Assembly (NCBI RefSeq): GCF_003024155.1
Contig: NZ_CP028136.1
Location: 4,154,001-4,218,000 of the forward strand
Length of the DNA stretch: 64,000 nt
DNA from: Christiangramia fulva
GTDB lineage: Bacteria > Bacteroidota > Bacteroidia > Flavobacteriales > Flavobacteriaceae
Reading direction: 5' to 3'
Shown: in pieces, positions 54,173-63,236 of the stretch
How positions within the stretch are numbered: the stretch's first letter is position 1
Layout: the number at the start of each line of letters is the position of its first letter
Program-made: the position numbers and the translations under genes
The notes under the pieces: model-generated
Database searches by the model: none
What the model saw: only the letters and a program-made list of their open reading frames with translations
What the model was told of the DNA's origin: nothing

Positions 54173-57097
54173 TTATAATGACAGGTTAATTCCTAATGCA
54201 ACCCGTTTGGATACGGGGTAAGTTGTTGATGCAAAACCATCAATACCAACTTCAGGATCTGTTCCGGTATAATCTGTAATAGTCATTAAGTTATCAGCCG
54301 TTATATAAATCTCGGCATTACTAAGACCGATTCGTTGAATCAAATTTTGTTCAAAAGAATACCCTAACCTGATATTTCTTAATCTTAGATAACTTCCATC
54401 TTCCAGGTAACGCGAAGAGGTTTTATTGGATAAATTATTCCCCCCGTAATAAGGCTTGGGATGGGTAGCTATATCTCCTGGGGCTTCCCACCTACTCCAG
54501 CCATCGGCTAGTACCATCTGATTATAGGTAGGGTAAGCTCCGTCTGAATCGTAAAGCTCTCTTGAAGCATTGTAAATCTTACCCCCCTTGCTAAAATTAA
54601 AATTCGCAGAAAGCGTAAAGCCTGAGTACCTAAAATCAGTAGCGAATCCTCCATAAAAATCAGGAGAAGAAGTTCCGACAATTTGCTTATCGGCTTCATT
54701 ATAATTAGTGGTTTCTGAACGCTCTCCAGTTTCTTCATCGATCGTTTCCCAAAGTGGATTTCCCGTTTCCGGATCCACTCCTAGCCACTTAGGCATATAC
54801 CAGGAATTAAAGTCCTCTCCCACCTTGGTTATTTTTGTGCCACGATCAATTGGCTCTCCTTCATATACGGATGTAATCTCATTATCATTGAATCCGATAT
54901 TTCCTCTGACACTCCAGTTAAAACCGCCATCCCTGGAAGTAAAAATGTCATAATTGAAATTTACTTCAAAGCCTGTATTCTTTATCCCTCCGATATTTTC
55001 CCAATAGCCGGTATACCCACTGGTTGCAGGTAGAGATACGAAATAAAGAAGACCTGAAGTATCTTTGATATAGTAATCTAATGATAGATTAAAACGGTCC
55101 CATCCTCTAAAATCAAGACCGAAATTCGTTTGATAGGATTTCTCCCATTTTAAATCCTCATTCCCAAGCTGGGAAGGGGCTACAGCTGGAATGCCATTAT
55201 AATTATATCCTAAACTGTGCAATTCATATTGTGGGTATAGAGATCCCGGCCTGTTTCCCAAGCCACCGTAACTGGCTCTTAATTTCAGTAAATTAATGGT
55301 TTCAATATTAAAAAAATCCTCGTTATGAATATTCCAACCTAAGCTTCCGGAGAAAAACGTACCATATTGATTTTCCAGACCGAAATTAGATGCCCCATCC
55401 CTTCTCAGCGAGAATTGTACAAGATACCTGGTATCATAACTGTATTCTGTATTAAACAGAAAGGATTGCAAAGCATAATCGTTGGCTCCTCCGCGTACAT
55501 CTGCCGGCGTAGTTGTATTATTTAATATCTCAGAACCGGGTACTATTCCATATCCGGTACCTCCGGAACTTTGATATTTATAATTATTGTATTCATAAGC
55601 AGCCAGTGCATTGATATTATGATCACCAAAAGTCTTGGAAAATCGAAGCATCTGGTTGGTAAAATTTGTATAGCGTTTTGCGTTGTCATTTGACACTGCA
55701 CCAAGATTCGCTCTTCCGCCATTGGAATTCGGATCCGTATAATACATAGAATCGGAATAGAATAGCGTGACCGAATTGGTAGATATGAAGGTTAGATAAG
55801 GCAGAATTTTATACTCAATATCAAAGTTTGTCAATAGATTTAAAGTCCTACTCTTACCATAATTATATTGCAAATCATATAAATAATTACTTTGATCCCT
55901 TCCATACCAGGTCACATTATCCACCTGGGGATTGATTAATTCCCCCTCATCATTATAAGGTTTATCCCAGGGCAGATAAGTGTATAATGAATATAAAGAA
56001 TGCTCCCTACTGTTATCTTTTTCATAGGTAATTCCAATCTTAGGTTTTAGGGTTAAATTCTTAATAACTTCATATTCATGATTAAGGCGGAAACTAACAC
56101 GATCATAAGTAACATCTTTTAGCGTACCTGTTTCTTTAAAATACCCTAAAGAGATAAAAGTTGAAGATTTTTCATTCCCACCGGTGAAAGATAAATTGTG
56201 ATCCTGTACTATACCGGTTTGTGTGCCATTCCCAAACCAATCGAAATCATTCGTCAAAACCTGCTCATCAATACCTTCCGGGATACTTTCCGGATTTCCA
56301 AAGGACTGGTAATAATCATACAACTGCTGAGAATTCATAATCTCGAAATTCCCGTTGTTGAAATACGATAAACCGGATCGTGAAGAAATGCTTAACTTCT
56401 CTACGCCATTTTTACCAGACTTAGTAACCACCTGTACAACCCCATTGGCTCCCCTTGAACCATAAAGAGCCGTAGCTGACGCATCTTTCAAAACGGAAAT
56501 TGATTCAATATCATTAGGGTTAAGATTGGGGACGCCATGTTGAATGACGCCATCTACCACCCATAAAGGACTCGCATTACCCCCCGTAGATGCAATCCCT
56601 CTTATTCTAATCGATGAAGAGGAACCAGGACGTCCAGAAGCCTGTACCACCTGCACTCCCGCTGCCTTTCCCTGTAAGAGTGTAGAAACATCTGGAGCAG
56701 TCGCATCAGATAATTTTTCACCATCTATCTCGGAAACAGATGCGGTTACATTTGATTTCTTTTGGGTGCTATACCCAACCAGTACTACTTCATCCAAAGA
56801 TGCGGTTGCCACCTGGAGTGCAACGTTAATTTCAGAGGATCCATTAACAGCTTTCGATACTGTCTCATACCCAATGAAACTAAAGACAAGAGTAGCATCA
56901 GAACTGGCCTGGATGCTATATTTTCCGTCGAAATCAGTGACAACACCATTACTTGTGCCATCGACAACTACCGTAACACCTGGTAGAGGTAAGCCTGAAT
57001 CAGCCTCAGTAACTATTCCTGTAACCTCCCTCTCCTGAGACCATATTAAAGACGAAGAGAGCAAGCTCAGAAACAGAAAAATAGTTTTTCTACTCAT
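54173..57097 (-). CDS. SusC/RagA-family TonB-dependent transporter
   Basis: 974 residues. Signal peptide KTIFLFLSLLSSSLIWSQ; N-terminal carboxypeptidase-regulatory-like domain (REVTGIVTEADSGLPLPGVT to KYSIQASSDATLVFSFIGYE); plug domain with the SusC signature GSRGANGVVQVVTKSGKNG; C-terminal 22-strand barrel, ending VSKRVALGINLSL. Imports glycans bound by SusD using TonB energy. First gene of the operon; predicted promoter at 57200-57229. Confidence 0.95.
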   Translation of the reverse strand: MSRKTIFLFLSLLSSSLIWSQEREVTGIVTEADSGLPLPGVTVVVDGTSNGVVTDFDGKYSIQASSDATLVFSFIGYETVSKAVNGSSEINVALQVATASLDEVVLVGYSTQKKSNVTASVSEIDGEKLSDATAPDVSTLLQGKAAGVQVVQASGRPGSSSSIRIRGIASTGGNASPLWVVDGVIQHGVPNLNPNDIESISVLKDASATALYGSRGANGVVQVVTKSGKNGVEKLSISSRSGLSYFNNGNFEIMNSQQLYDYYQSFGNPESIPEGIDEQVLTNDFDWFGNGTQTGIVQDHNLSFTGGNEKSSTFISLGYFKETGTLKDVTYDRVSFRLNHEYEVIKNLTLKPKIGITYEKDNSREHSLYSLYTYLPWDKPYNDEGELINPQVDNVTWYGRDQSNYLYDLQYNYGKSRTLNLLTNFDIEYKILPYLTFISTNSVTLFYSDSMYYTDPNSNGGRANLGAVSNDNAKRYTNFTNQMLRFSKTFGDHNINALAAYEYNNYKYQSSGGTGYGIVPGSEILNNTTTPADVRGGANDYALQSFLFNTEYSYDTRYLVQFSLRRDGASNFGLENQYGTFFSGSLGWNIHNEDFFNIETINLLKLRASYGGLGNRPGSLYPQYELHSLGYNYNGIPAVAPSQLGNEDLKWEKSYQTNFGLDFRGWDRFNLSLDYYIKDTSGLLYFVSLPATSGYTGYWENIGGIKNTGFEVNFNYDIFTSRDGGFNWSVRGNIGFNDNEITSVYEGEPIDRGTKITKVGEDFNSWYMPKWLGVDPETGNPLWETIDEETGERSETTNYNEADKQIVGTSSPDFYGGFATDFRYSGFTLSANFNFSKGGKIYNASRELYDSDGAYPTYNQMVLADGWSRWEAPGDIATHPKPYYGGNNLSNKTSSRYLEDGSYLRLRNIRLGYSFEQNLIQRIGLSNAEIYITADNLMTITDYTGTDPEVGIDGFASTTYPVSKRVALGINLSL

Positions 57098-57199
57098 AAT
57101 CTAAGTTTGTTTAATTAAAGTTTAGTTCGTTTAGTAATTAATATTTGTTTTAAGTTATGTTTTGGTTAATTTCCATACCTAAAACTAAAAATAACGTAA

Positions 57200-57229
57200 C
57201 GAATATATTAAATATTTCTAAAAAACAAA
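57200..57229 (-). promoter_or_regulatory. Predicted promoter of the susC operon
   Basis: On the minus strand TTTG (57226-57229) and TATATTCG (57200-57207; TAnnTTTG with one mismatch), gap 18 bp. Transcription would start about 95 bp upstream of the susC ATG. Confidence 0.45.
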
Positions 57230-57382
57230 ATTAAATTAGTTTTTTACTTTCGTTTCTTTTCTTTTTTAAAGACTTTATTATTTGTTTTCTTTTATTTCAA
57301 TCTTCGTAATAAAAAGAATAGGATTTATAAAATACCGCTTAATGCTTGATTAAGGATTAAAAAAGAATGAATACAGAAAACC

Positions 57383-59213
57383 CTAAAAGATAATTTCCTT
57401 GATGTTTTTCCATAATCGAATTAGCAAAACAGAAGCAAAAAAAGTGACAGTGGTTAAAATAGAAGCTTTGAGATAGTAGCCGTAGATCCAATAGCCCGTG
57501 GCGAACAGTCCACCGTAAATAACAAAGCAACCTGCTAGGGTAGCAGCAATTCCATAGGGGACATTCCAACTTTCAGAAGTTTGGTCATCTCTTTTATGCT
57601 GCACACTGAAAGCTCGCCAACCGGGACCCCCAGGCCGAATTTCCTTACAAAATCGTTCTAAGGTCTCCTTTTTTTCAGGTCTTGTTAAGAAGGTTACGGT
57701 CAACCACACCAAAGTGGTTATAAAGACTAAAAAAGGATACTTCATATACCCAGGCAATAATCCCGCTACCACATCTTCGTTACCATCCAGTACTGCACCC
57801 CCGAACATATATATCCCTAAGCTGGTGAAATTCAACAGTAAAGAAAATATTCCTGAGATAATCATTGCCGATATTTCACTCCAGGCATTTATTCGCCACC
57901 AAAACCATCTGAGTATAAAAATTAAGCCGGTACCCGCACCAAACATGAGAATCACATTAAAAAGCTGTAACGCATTTTGCAAAACAAGTGCGAGCAATGC
58001 AGAACAGACCATGAGCGAAACTGTTGAAATCCTTCCCGCCGCAACCATTTGCTTATGAGAAGCGCCCGGATTTAAATATCGCTTATATACATCATTCACT
58101 ATATAACTGGAACCCCAATTTAAATGTGTTGAAATAGTAGACATATAAGCCGCTATCAAACTAGTCAAAACTACACCTAACAAGCCGTTAGGTAATTTTG
58201 TAAGCATTGCCGAGTACGCCAAATCATTCCCTAACTTATCCGGAGAGATCGCAGGAAAAGCTTCCTTAATACTAGCTACATCCGGATACACCACCAAAGA
58301 AGCAAGAGCCACCAAAATCCATGGCCATGGTCTTAGGGCATAATGTAAAATATTGAAGAAAAAAGTAGCACCTATTGCATGATTTTCATTTTTTGCAGCT
58401 AACATCCTTTGCGCTATATAACCACCTCCGCCGGGTTCAGCTCCCGGATACCAGGCACTCCACCATTGTACCGCCAGAGGAATGATAAATAATGTTATTA
58501 AAACCTCCTTATTGTTGAAATCAGGAAGAATACTCATTTTTTCCGCTACACTTTCATGAGCAAGCAACGTGGATAACCCTCCCACTTCCGGCAGATTAAC
58601 GATATAAATTGCCGCGCCAATTCCTCCCGCCATGGCAACGAAAAACAACAAAAAATCAGTATAAACAACTCCTTTAAAACCTCCTGCCGTGCTAAAGATT
58701 ACAGTAACCAGGCCAGCGATTCCAACAGTTTGTAATGGACTCAAACCTAGCATTACCTGGCCAATTTTAATTGCGGCCAACGTAACTGCAGCCATAGCTA
58801 AAATATTAAAGACCACCCCAAGGTACAGGGCACGAAACCCCGTAAAAACTTTGCCGGCTTCCCCCCGTAACGCAATTCATAAAATTCAATATCGGTAGTC
58901 ACACCAGATCTTCTCCATAGTTTAGCATATACAAAAACAGTAAGAAGACCAGTAATAAGAAAACACCACCACACCCAGTTACCTGATACACCATGTGTAC
59001 GAACTATATCCGTTACAAGATTAGGGGTATCGGTCGAGAAAGTTGTGGCCACCATCGACACCCCCAGTAACCACCAGGGCATGGTTCTACCCGATAAGAA
59101 ATATTCTGAAGAACTCTCCCCCCCGCTTTTTTAGAAACTAAAAGGCCAATCCCTAAGGATATTAGAAAGAAGAATCCAATAAATGCGTAATCAAAAATAT
59201 TAAGTTCAATCAT
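57383..59213 (-). pseudogene. Sodium:solute symporter (SSS family), disrupted by two single-base frameshifts
   Basis: From ATG 59213 the protein begins IELNIFDYAFIGFFFLISLG, shifts frame in a run of seven G (plus-strand C, 59118-59124), continues SEYFLSGRTMPWWLLGVSMV and TDTPNLVTDIVRTHGVSGNW, shifts again near 58835-58841 (after KFLRGF), and goes on RALYLGVVFNILAMAAVTLA to the stop at 57383. Adding one base at each point restores a continuous ~610-residue SSS transporter with about 13-14 helices, and the sum of lengths is then a multiple of three. Either a pseudogene or two homopolymer base-calling errors. In the PUL it would import the released sugar, probably galactosamine-type. Divergent from agaS. 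Confidence 0.85.
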
Positions 59214-59339
59214 TATATAGGTTATTTTTATATCAGACCAGTTAGCCTGAGAAGAAATTAATAGTAATTAACAAGTTTATTTTTCAAACCTAAAAAAAAT
59301 GTATCGAAAGTTTTTAAGTTTTCGTTTTATTTTTTTTAT

Positions 59340-59369
59340 TTTGCTTAACACAACGAAAGAATTATTTTG
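59340..59369 (+). promoter_or_regulatory. Predicted promoter of the agaS operon
   Basis: TTTG at 59340-59343 and TATTTTG at 59363-59369; the two TTTG are 26 bp apart, as for -33/-7. Transcription would start near 59375, about 35 bp before the ATG. Confidence 0.4.
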
Positions 59370-59410
59370 TCTATTGCTTATGAGAAAATAATATTTGAAC
59401 CTATTTATCT

Positions 59411-60550
59411 ATGGAAATGCAGTTTGCGGATTATACATATCACACCCAAAAAGAAATATTCGATCAGCCATTGATATGGAAGAGAGTATATGAATCGCTC
59501 AAGTTTGAGGAAGCAAAAATTAAAGACTTCCTAAATCCTATATTGGAACTAAAAAATTTAAGAATCATATTGACAGGAGCCGGTTCTTCCGCTTTTATCG
59601 GTGAGTCGGTTCAGGGAATCATTCAGGAATCCACCCAATTATGTACTGAAGCCAAGGCTACTACAGATCTCATCACACATCCGCAGAACCATTTTCTTCG
59701 TAACATACCAACCCTGTTGGTTTCATTTGCGAGATCTGGAAATAGCCCCGAAAGTGTGGAAACCGTAAACCTGGCGGATAAATATTGTGATACGGTATTT
59801 TACCTGAATATTACTTGCAATAAAGATGGAGAACTCGCCAATTTTGCCAATGATAACCCTGAAAAATCATACAATATCATTTTACCAGAGGAAACTCATG
59901 ACAAAAGCCTGGCAATGACTTCCAGCTTTACCTCTATGCTCCTCACCTCCATACTTTTATTGAATTCAAAACAACTAGAGTCCTGGAAATCCAGCTTGGA
60001 AGATCTCTGCAAGCATACCCAGGAACTTCTCAACCAAAGCGGTAAGCTAGAGGAAATAATCGCTAAAGACTTTAAAAGAGTGGTGTTTCTTGGTTCCGGA
60101 CCAATGCTCGGTATTGCGCGTGAATGCCATTTAAAATTACAGGAGCTTACAGATGGCCAACTAATTTGTAAGCATGATTCCTTTCTTGGATTTAGGCATG
60201 GGCCAAAAGCAGTAGCCGATGAAAATACGCTGATCGTTTATCTACTCTCTAATCATAATCACGTCCTAAAATATGAAAAAGATCTTATTGAAGATGTGGA
60301 TAAGGATCCCAGAAAAATACAGGCTATCTGTTACGGAAATGGGGAAGAACCCATATCGGATAACCTCGCCCTGCATTTATCCAGTGAACAATTAAGCACC
60401 AATCCGTTTTATCTCGTAAGTGCTGCCCTTATAGGTCAGTTAATGGGCTTTTTTGCTGCTTTAAAATATAATCTGAACCCTGATAATCCCTCACGAACGG
60501 GTGCAATTAGTCGGGTAGTTCAAGGAGTTAACATTTATCGAGAATCATGA
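59411..60550 (+). CDS. agaS: SIS-domain sugar isomerase/deaminase (AgaS-like)
   Basis: 379 residues with two SIS domains. First domain: ILTGAGSSAFIGESVQGIIQ and LVSFARSGNSPESVETVNLA (sugar-phosphate binding Ser residues); second: VVFLGSGPMLGIARECHLKL and the catalytic stretch KHDSFLGFRHGPKAVADE. Matches the AgaS family, which deaminates and isomerises galactosamine-6-phosphate to tagatose-6-phosphate. First gene of an operon; its stop overlaps the next start by 4 bp (ATGA). Confidence 0.9.
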   Translation: MEMQFADYTYHTQKEIFDQPLIWKRVYESLKFEEAKIKDFLNPILELKNLRIILTGAGSSAFIGESVQGIIQESTQLCTEAKATTDLITHPQNHFLRNIPTLLVSFARSGNSPESVETVNLADKYCDTVFYLNITCNKDGELANFANDNPEKSYNIILPEETHDKSLAMTSSFTSMLLTSILLLNSKQLESWKSSLEDLCKHTQELLNQSGKLEEIIAKDFKRVVFLGSGPMLGIARECHLKLQELTDGQLICKHDSFLGFRHGPKAVADENTLIVYLLSNHNHVLKYEKDLIEDVDKDPRKIQAICYGNGEEPISDNLALHLSSEQLSTNPFYLVSAALIGQLMGFFAALKYNLNPDNPSRTGAISRVVQGVNIYRES

Positions 60551-61473
60551 TATTATGTCTTTGTCCAAATCCATCTGTTGATAGTTATGCATGGTTAAAT
60601 ACTATGGATACAGGAACAGTGAACCGAATTTCTTCCTTAAAGGCTTTTCCAGGAGGTAAAGGAACTCATGTGGCCTGTGCCTTGAATGAAATGGGAATCC
60701 CGGTAAAACTTATGGGAATCTGGGCGGGAAAATCTGGCGAATATATTCGCCAGGAGTGTCATAAACGCAATATTCCAACCTGTGGAATTGAAATCGATGG
60801 AGAAAACCGCAGGTGCTACACCTTTCGGTCCCTTAATACAGCTTTTAATTCCACCGAATTATTAGAACCTGGACCTGAGCTTTTAGAACAAAACTGGAAG
60901 GAGTTTTTAAAAGACTTTCGAAAACAAATCACAGAGGTTCAATTAATAATAATTTCAGGTTCCTTTCCTAAAAATGCTCCCCAAGATGCCTATCTTCAAC
61001 TTATTGAACTCTGTAATAGAGTTGGAAAGAAAGTAATTATCGACTGTTCTGGAATACAACTCAAAAATGCAATGCGATCATCTTTTTTCGGAATCCATAT
61101 CAATGAACAAGAAATAAGGAACCTAGCAGCACATAATTCCATTACCGATACCATCAAATCTCTTAAAGAAAAAACTACCTGGTTGGCCTTGACCTTAGGA
61201 AAGAAAGGATTACGACTCATCAAAGGCAATGAAGAGGTTCAGGCAAATGTCGTTGTTAATAATGTAAAAAGCACTGTAGGAAGTGGCGACTGCCTAACCG
61301 CAGGAATTGCTGCGGCTATTTTCAAAAAATTAGGTATGAAGGAGATCGCTCGTTACGGTGTAGCCTTTGGTGCTGCAAATTGTCTAAATGAAAACCTTGG
61401 TATGCTTCGCAAAGAAGATGTCAATGACCTAATTAGAAATGTGAATATAAAAATCAGCAGCTATGTCAGCTAA
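60547..61473 (+). CDS. PfkB-family hexose-phosphate kinase (LacC/FruK-like)
   Basis: 308 residues of the 1-phosphofructokinase/tagatose-6-phosphate kinase subfamily: ILCLCPNPSVDSYAWLNTMD at the start, FPGGKGTHVACALNEMGI (motif 1) and VKSTVGSGDCLTAGIAAAIF (motif 2 with catalytic Asp). Following AgaS and preceding a class II aldolase, it most probably phosphorylates tagatose-6-phosphate to the 1,6-bisphosphate. Overlaps agaS by 4 bp and the next gene by 11 bp. Confidence 0.88.
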   Translation: MILCLCPNPSVDSYAWLNTMDTGTVNRISSLKAFPGGKGTHVACALNEMGIPVKLMGIWAGKSGEYIRQECHKRNIPTCGIEIDGENRRCYTFRSLNTAFNSTELLEPGPELLEQNWKEFLKDFRKQITEVQLIIISGSFPKNAPQDAYLQLIELCNRVGKKVIIDCSGIQLKNAMRSSFFGIHINEQEIRNLAAHNSITDTIKSLKEKTTWLALTLGKKGLRLIKGNEEVQANVVVNNVKSTVGSGDCLTAGIAAAIFKKLGMKEIARYGVAFGAANCLNENLGMLRKEDVNDLIRNVNIKISSYVS

Positions 61474-62395
61474 AAAAATATTGGTAATAGGAGAACTTAA
61501 TGTAGATATACTTCTTAACCATATTCTAGGGTTTCCGGAAGTAGGAAAGGAAATCCTGGCTTCAAATATGAGTACAGTTCTAGGAAGTTCCTCAGCTATT
61601 TTTGCCTCCAACCTGGCTTCTCTTGGCGCCAAAGTAAGCTTTTGTGGCACCATTGGCCAAGATGCCTATGCTGATATTGTCCTGGCTAGCCTACGAAAAA
61701 GCCAGGTTGCTACCCAATTTATTCATACAGTTTCAGAAGAAAATACAGGAGCAACAATTATTTTAAATTATAACCAGGACCGGGCAAATATTACCTACTG
61801 TGGGGCCATGGACAGCCTGACTTCTGATTTAATACCATGGCAAAAGATTTCTGAGTTTGATCATATTCATATTTCAAACTTCTTTATCCAAAAAGGAATT
61901 CGAGATGATATCATTGAAATTTTTAAAAGAATAAAAGGTTATGGCGTAACCACCTCCCTGGATATGCAATGGGATGTTGAAGAAAAATGGGACTTTGATT
62001 ACAAAAGGGGACTTCAGTTTATAGATATTTTTCTTCCCAATGAAGCAGAAATTTTAAAATTAACAAAGAGTAAAACACTCCAGCAAGCCATTGGTAAAAT
62101 TCAACCTTACGATGGCTACCTTGTTATCAAGCAAGGAATAAAAGGTAGTAGAGGTATCCATAAAAATGAAGAAGTGGTATGCCCTGCTTATCATTTAAAA
62201 CCCTTTGTGGATGCCATAGGTGCGGGGGATAGTTTTAATGCAGGATTTATTTTAAAATTTTTAGAAGAAGCTTCACTAGAGGAATGCCTGGATATGGGCA
62301 ATAAGATTGGAGCCATTAGCACAACCGCCACAGGGGGTACTAAGGCGTTTGAAAATAAGAAATCCATTGAAAAAAGATTAAGCCAATTACATTAA
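61463..62395 (+). CDS. PfkB-family carbohydrate kinase (ribokinase-like)
   Basis: 310 residues: KKILVIGELNVDILLNHILG, ASNLASLGAKVSFCGTIGQD, STVNEAEILK-like FLPNEAEILKLTKSK, and the C-terminal motif VDAIGAGDSFNAGFILKFLE with catalytic Asp. It is a second, distinct PfkB kinase. In a GalNAc or galactosamine pathway without a PTS the sugar must first be phosphorylated at C6, so this is the candidate sugar kinase; that is inference from context. Overlaps the previous gene by 11 bp; 1 bp before the aldolase gene. Confidence 0.85.
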   Translation: MSAKKILVIGELNVDILLNHILGFPEVGKEILASNMSTVLGSSSAIFASNLASLGAKVSFCGTIGQDAYADIVLASLRKSQVATQFIHTVSEENTGATIILNYNQDRANITYCGAMDSLTSDLIPWQKISEFDHIHISNFFIQKGIRDDIIEIFKRIKGYGVTTSLDMQWDVEEKWDFDYKRGLQFIDIFLPNEAEILKLTKSKTLQQAIGKIQPYDGYLVIKQGIKGSRGIHKNEEVVCPAYHLKPFVDAIGAGDSFNAGFILKFLEEASLEECLDMGNKIGAISTTATGGTKAFENKKSIEKRLSQLH

Positions 62396-62396
62396 A

Positions 62397-63236
62397 ATGA
62401 AAATAAAAGACAGACTAGTAGAATTTACGAAGAAAAAAAGGGGGTTGCTGGCAACCAATTTTTACAATTTAGAGACTTTACATGGCGTTCTTCGAGCTGC
62501 GGCTGATCTAAATGAACCACTCATTTTACAGCTTACCCAGAGTTCAATAGATTATATGGGATTAGAAACTGCCGTAAATCTTGGACGTACCGGATTGAAA
62601 CAATTTGGAGTGGAAGGCTATTTACACCTGGATCATGGCGGCTCTGTAGAATTAGTACAAAAATGTCTGGATGCAGGATTTGACTCTGTAATGATCGACG
62701 GAAGTGAACTTCCATTCGATGAAAATATTAAAATTACCAAAGAGGTCGTCAAAAGGGCTAAAAAATACGGCGCCCATGTAGAGGGAGAACTGGGTTATGT
62801 AGCGAAACTGGGACAAGATCACGGCGGTGGTTTCACCCAACCCCACGAAGCAAAAACCTTCGTAGAAGCAACCGGCGTAGATGCCCTCGCAGTAGCCATA
62901 GGAACTGCTCATGGCTTTTATAAAAAAGAACCCAAATTAGATCTCCCCTTACTGCAGCAGATTGCAGCAATTACGCCATCCACCTTAGTATTACATGGTA
63001 GTTCTGGGGTGCCTTCCAAACAAGTGCAGGCCGCCATTAGCAAAGGGATATGCAAAGTGAACCTTGCCACAGAGATTAAAAATATATTCATGAGTACTCT
63101 TCAACAAGAATTACAACAAAGCCAAGAGATTGATTTACGAAAAGTCTTTCCAAAAGCAACAATGAAGATTACAGAATTGGTTAAGATGAAATTGATAATG
63201 ATAAAAAATGAGAATTATGCTACGACCATTCATTGA
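62397..63236 (+). CDS. Class II (zinc) fructose/tagatose-bisphosphate aldolase
   Basis: 279 residues. KbaY/GatY/FbaA-type barrel: GLLATNFYNLETLHGVLRAA, the zinc and catalytic residues in GYLHLDHGGSVELVQKCLD, VMIDGSELPFDENIKIT, HVEGELGYVAK, ALAVAIGTAHGFYK (His) and LVLHGSSGVPSKQVQ (His). Length agrees with the tagatose-bisphosphate aldolase subgroup (about 280) rather than the longer E. coli FbaA. It would split tagatose-1,6-bisphosphate into DHAP and glyceraldehyde-3-phosphate. The last 13 residues overlap the next gene by 29 bp. Confidence 0.9.
   Translation: MKIKDRLVEFTKKKRGLLATNFYNLETLHGVLRAAADLNEPLILQLTQSSIDYMGLETAVNLGRTGLKQFGVEGYLHLDHGGSVELVQKCLDAGFDSVMIDGSELPFDENIKITKEVVKRAKKYGAHVEGELGYVAKLGQDHGGGFTQPHEAKTFVEATGVDALAVAIGTAHGFYKKEPKLDLPLLQQIAAITPSTLVLHGSSGVPSKQVQAAISKGICKVNLATEIKNIFMSTLQQELQQSQEIDLRKVFPKATMKITELVKMKLIMIKNENYATTIH

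Noticed and set aside
56544-57038. Open frame of 164 codons on the plus strand opposite susC
   Set aside because: Antisense shadow of the conserved SusC plug region; no start signals or family features.
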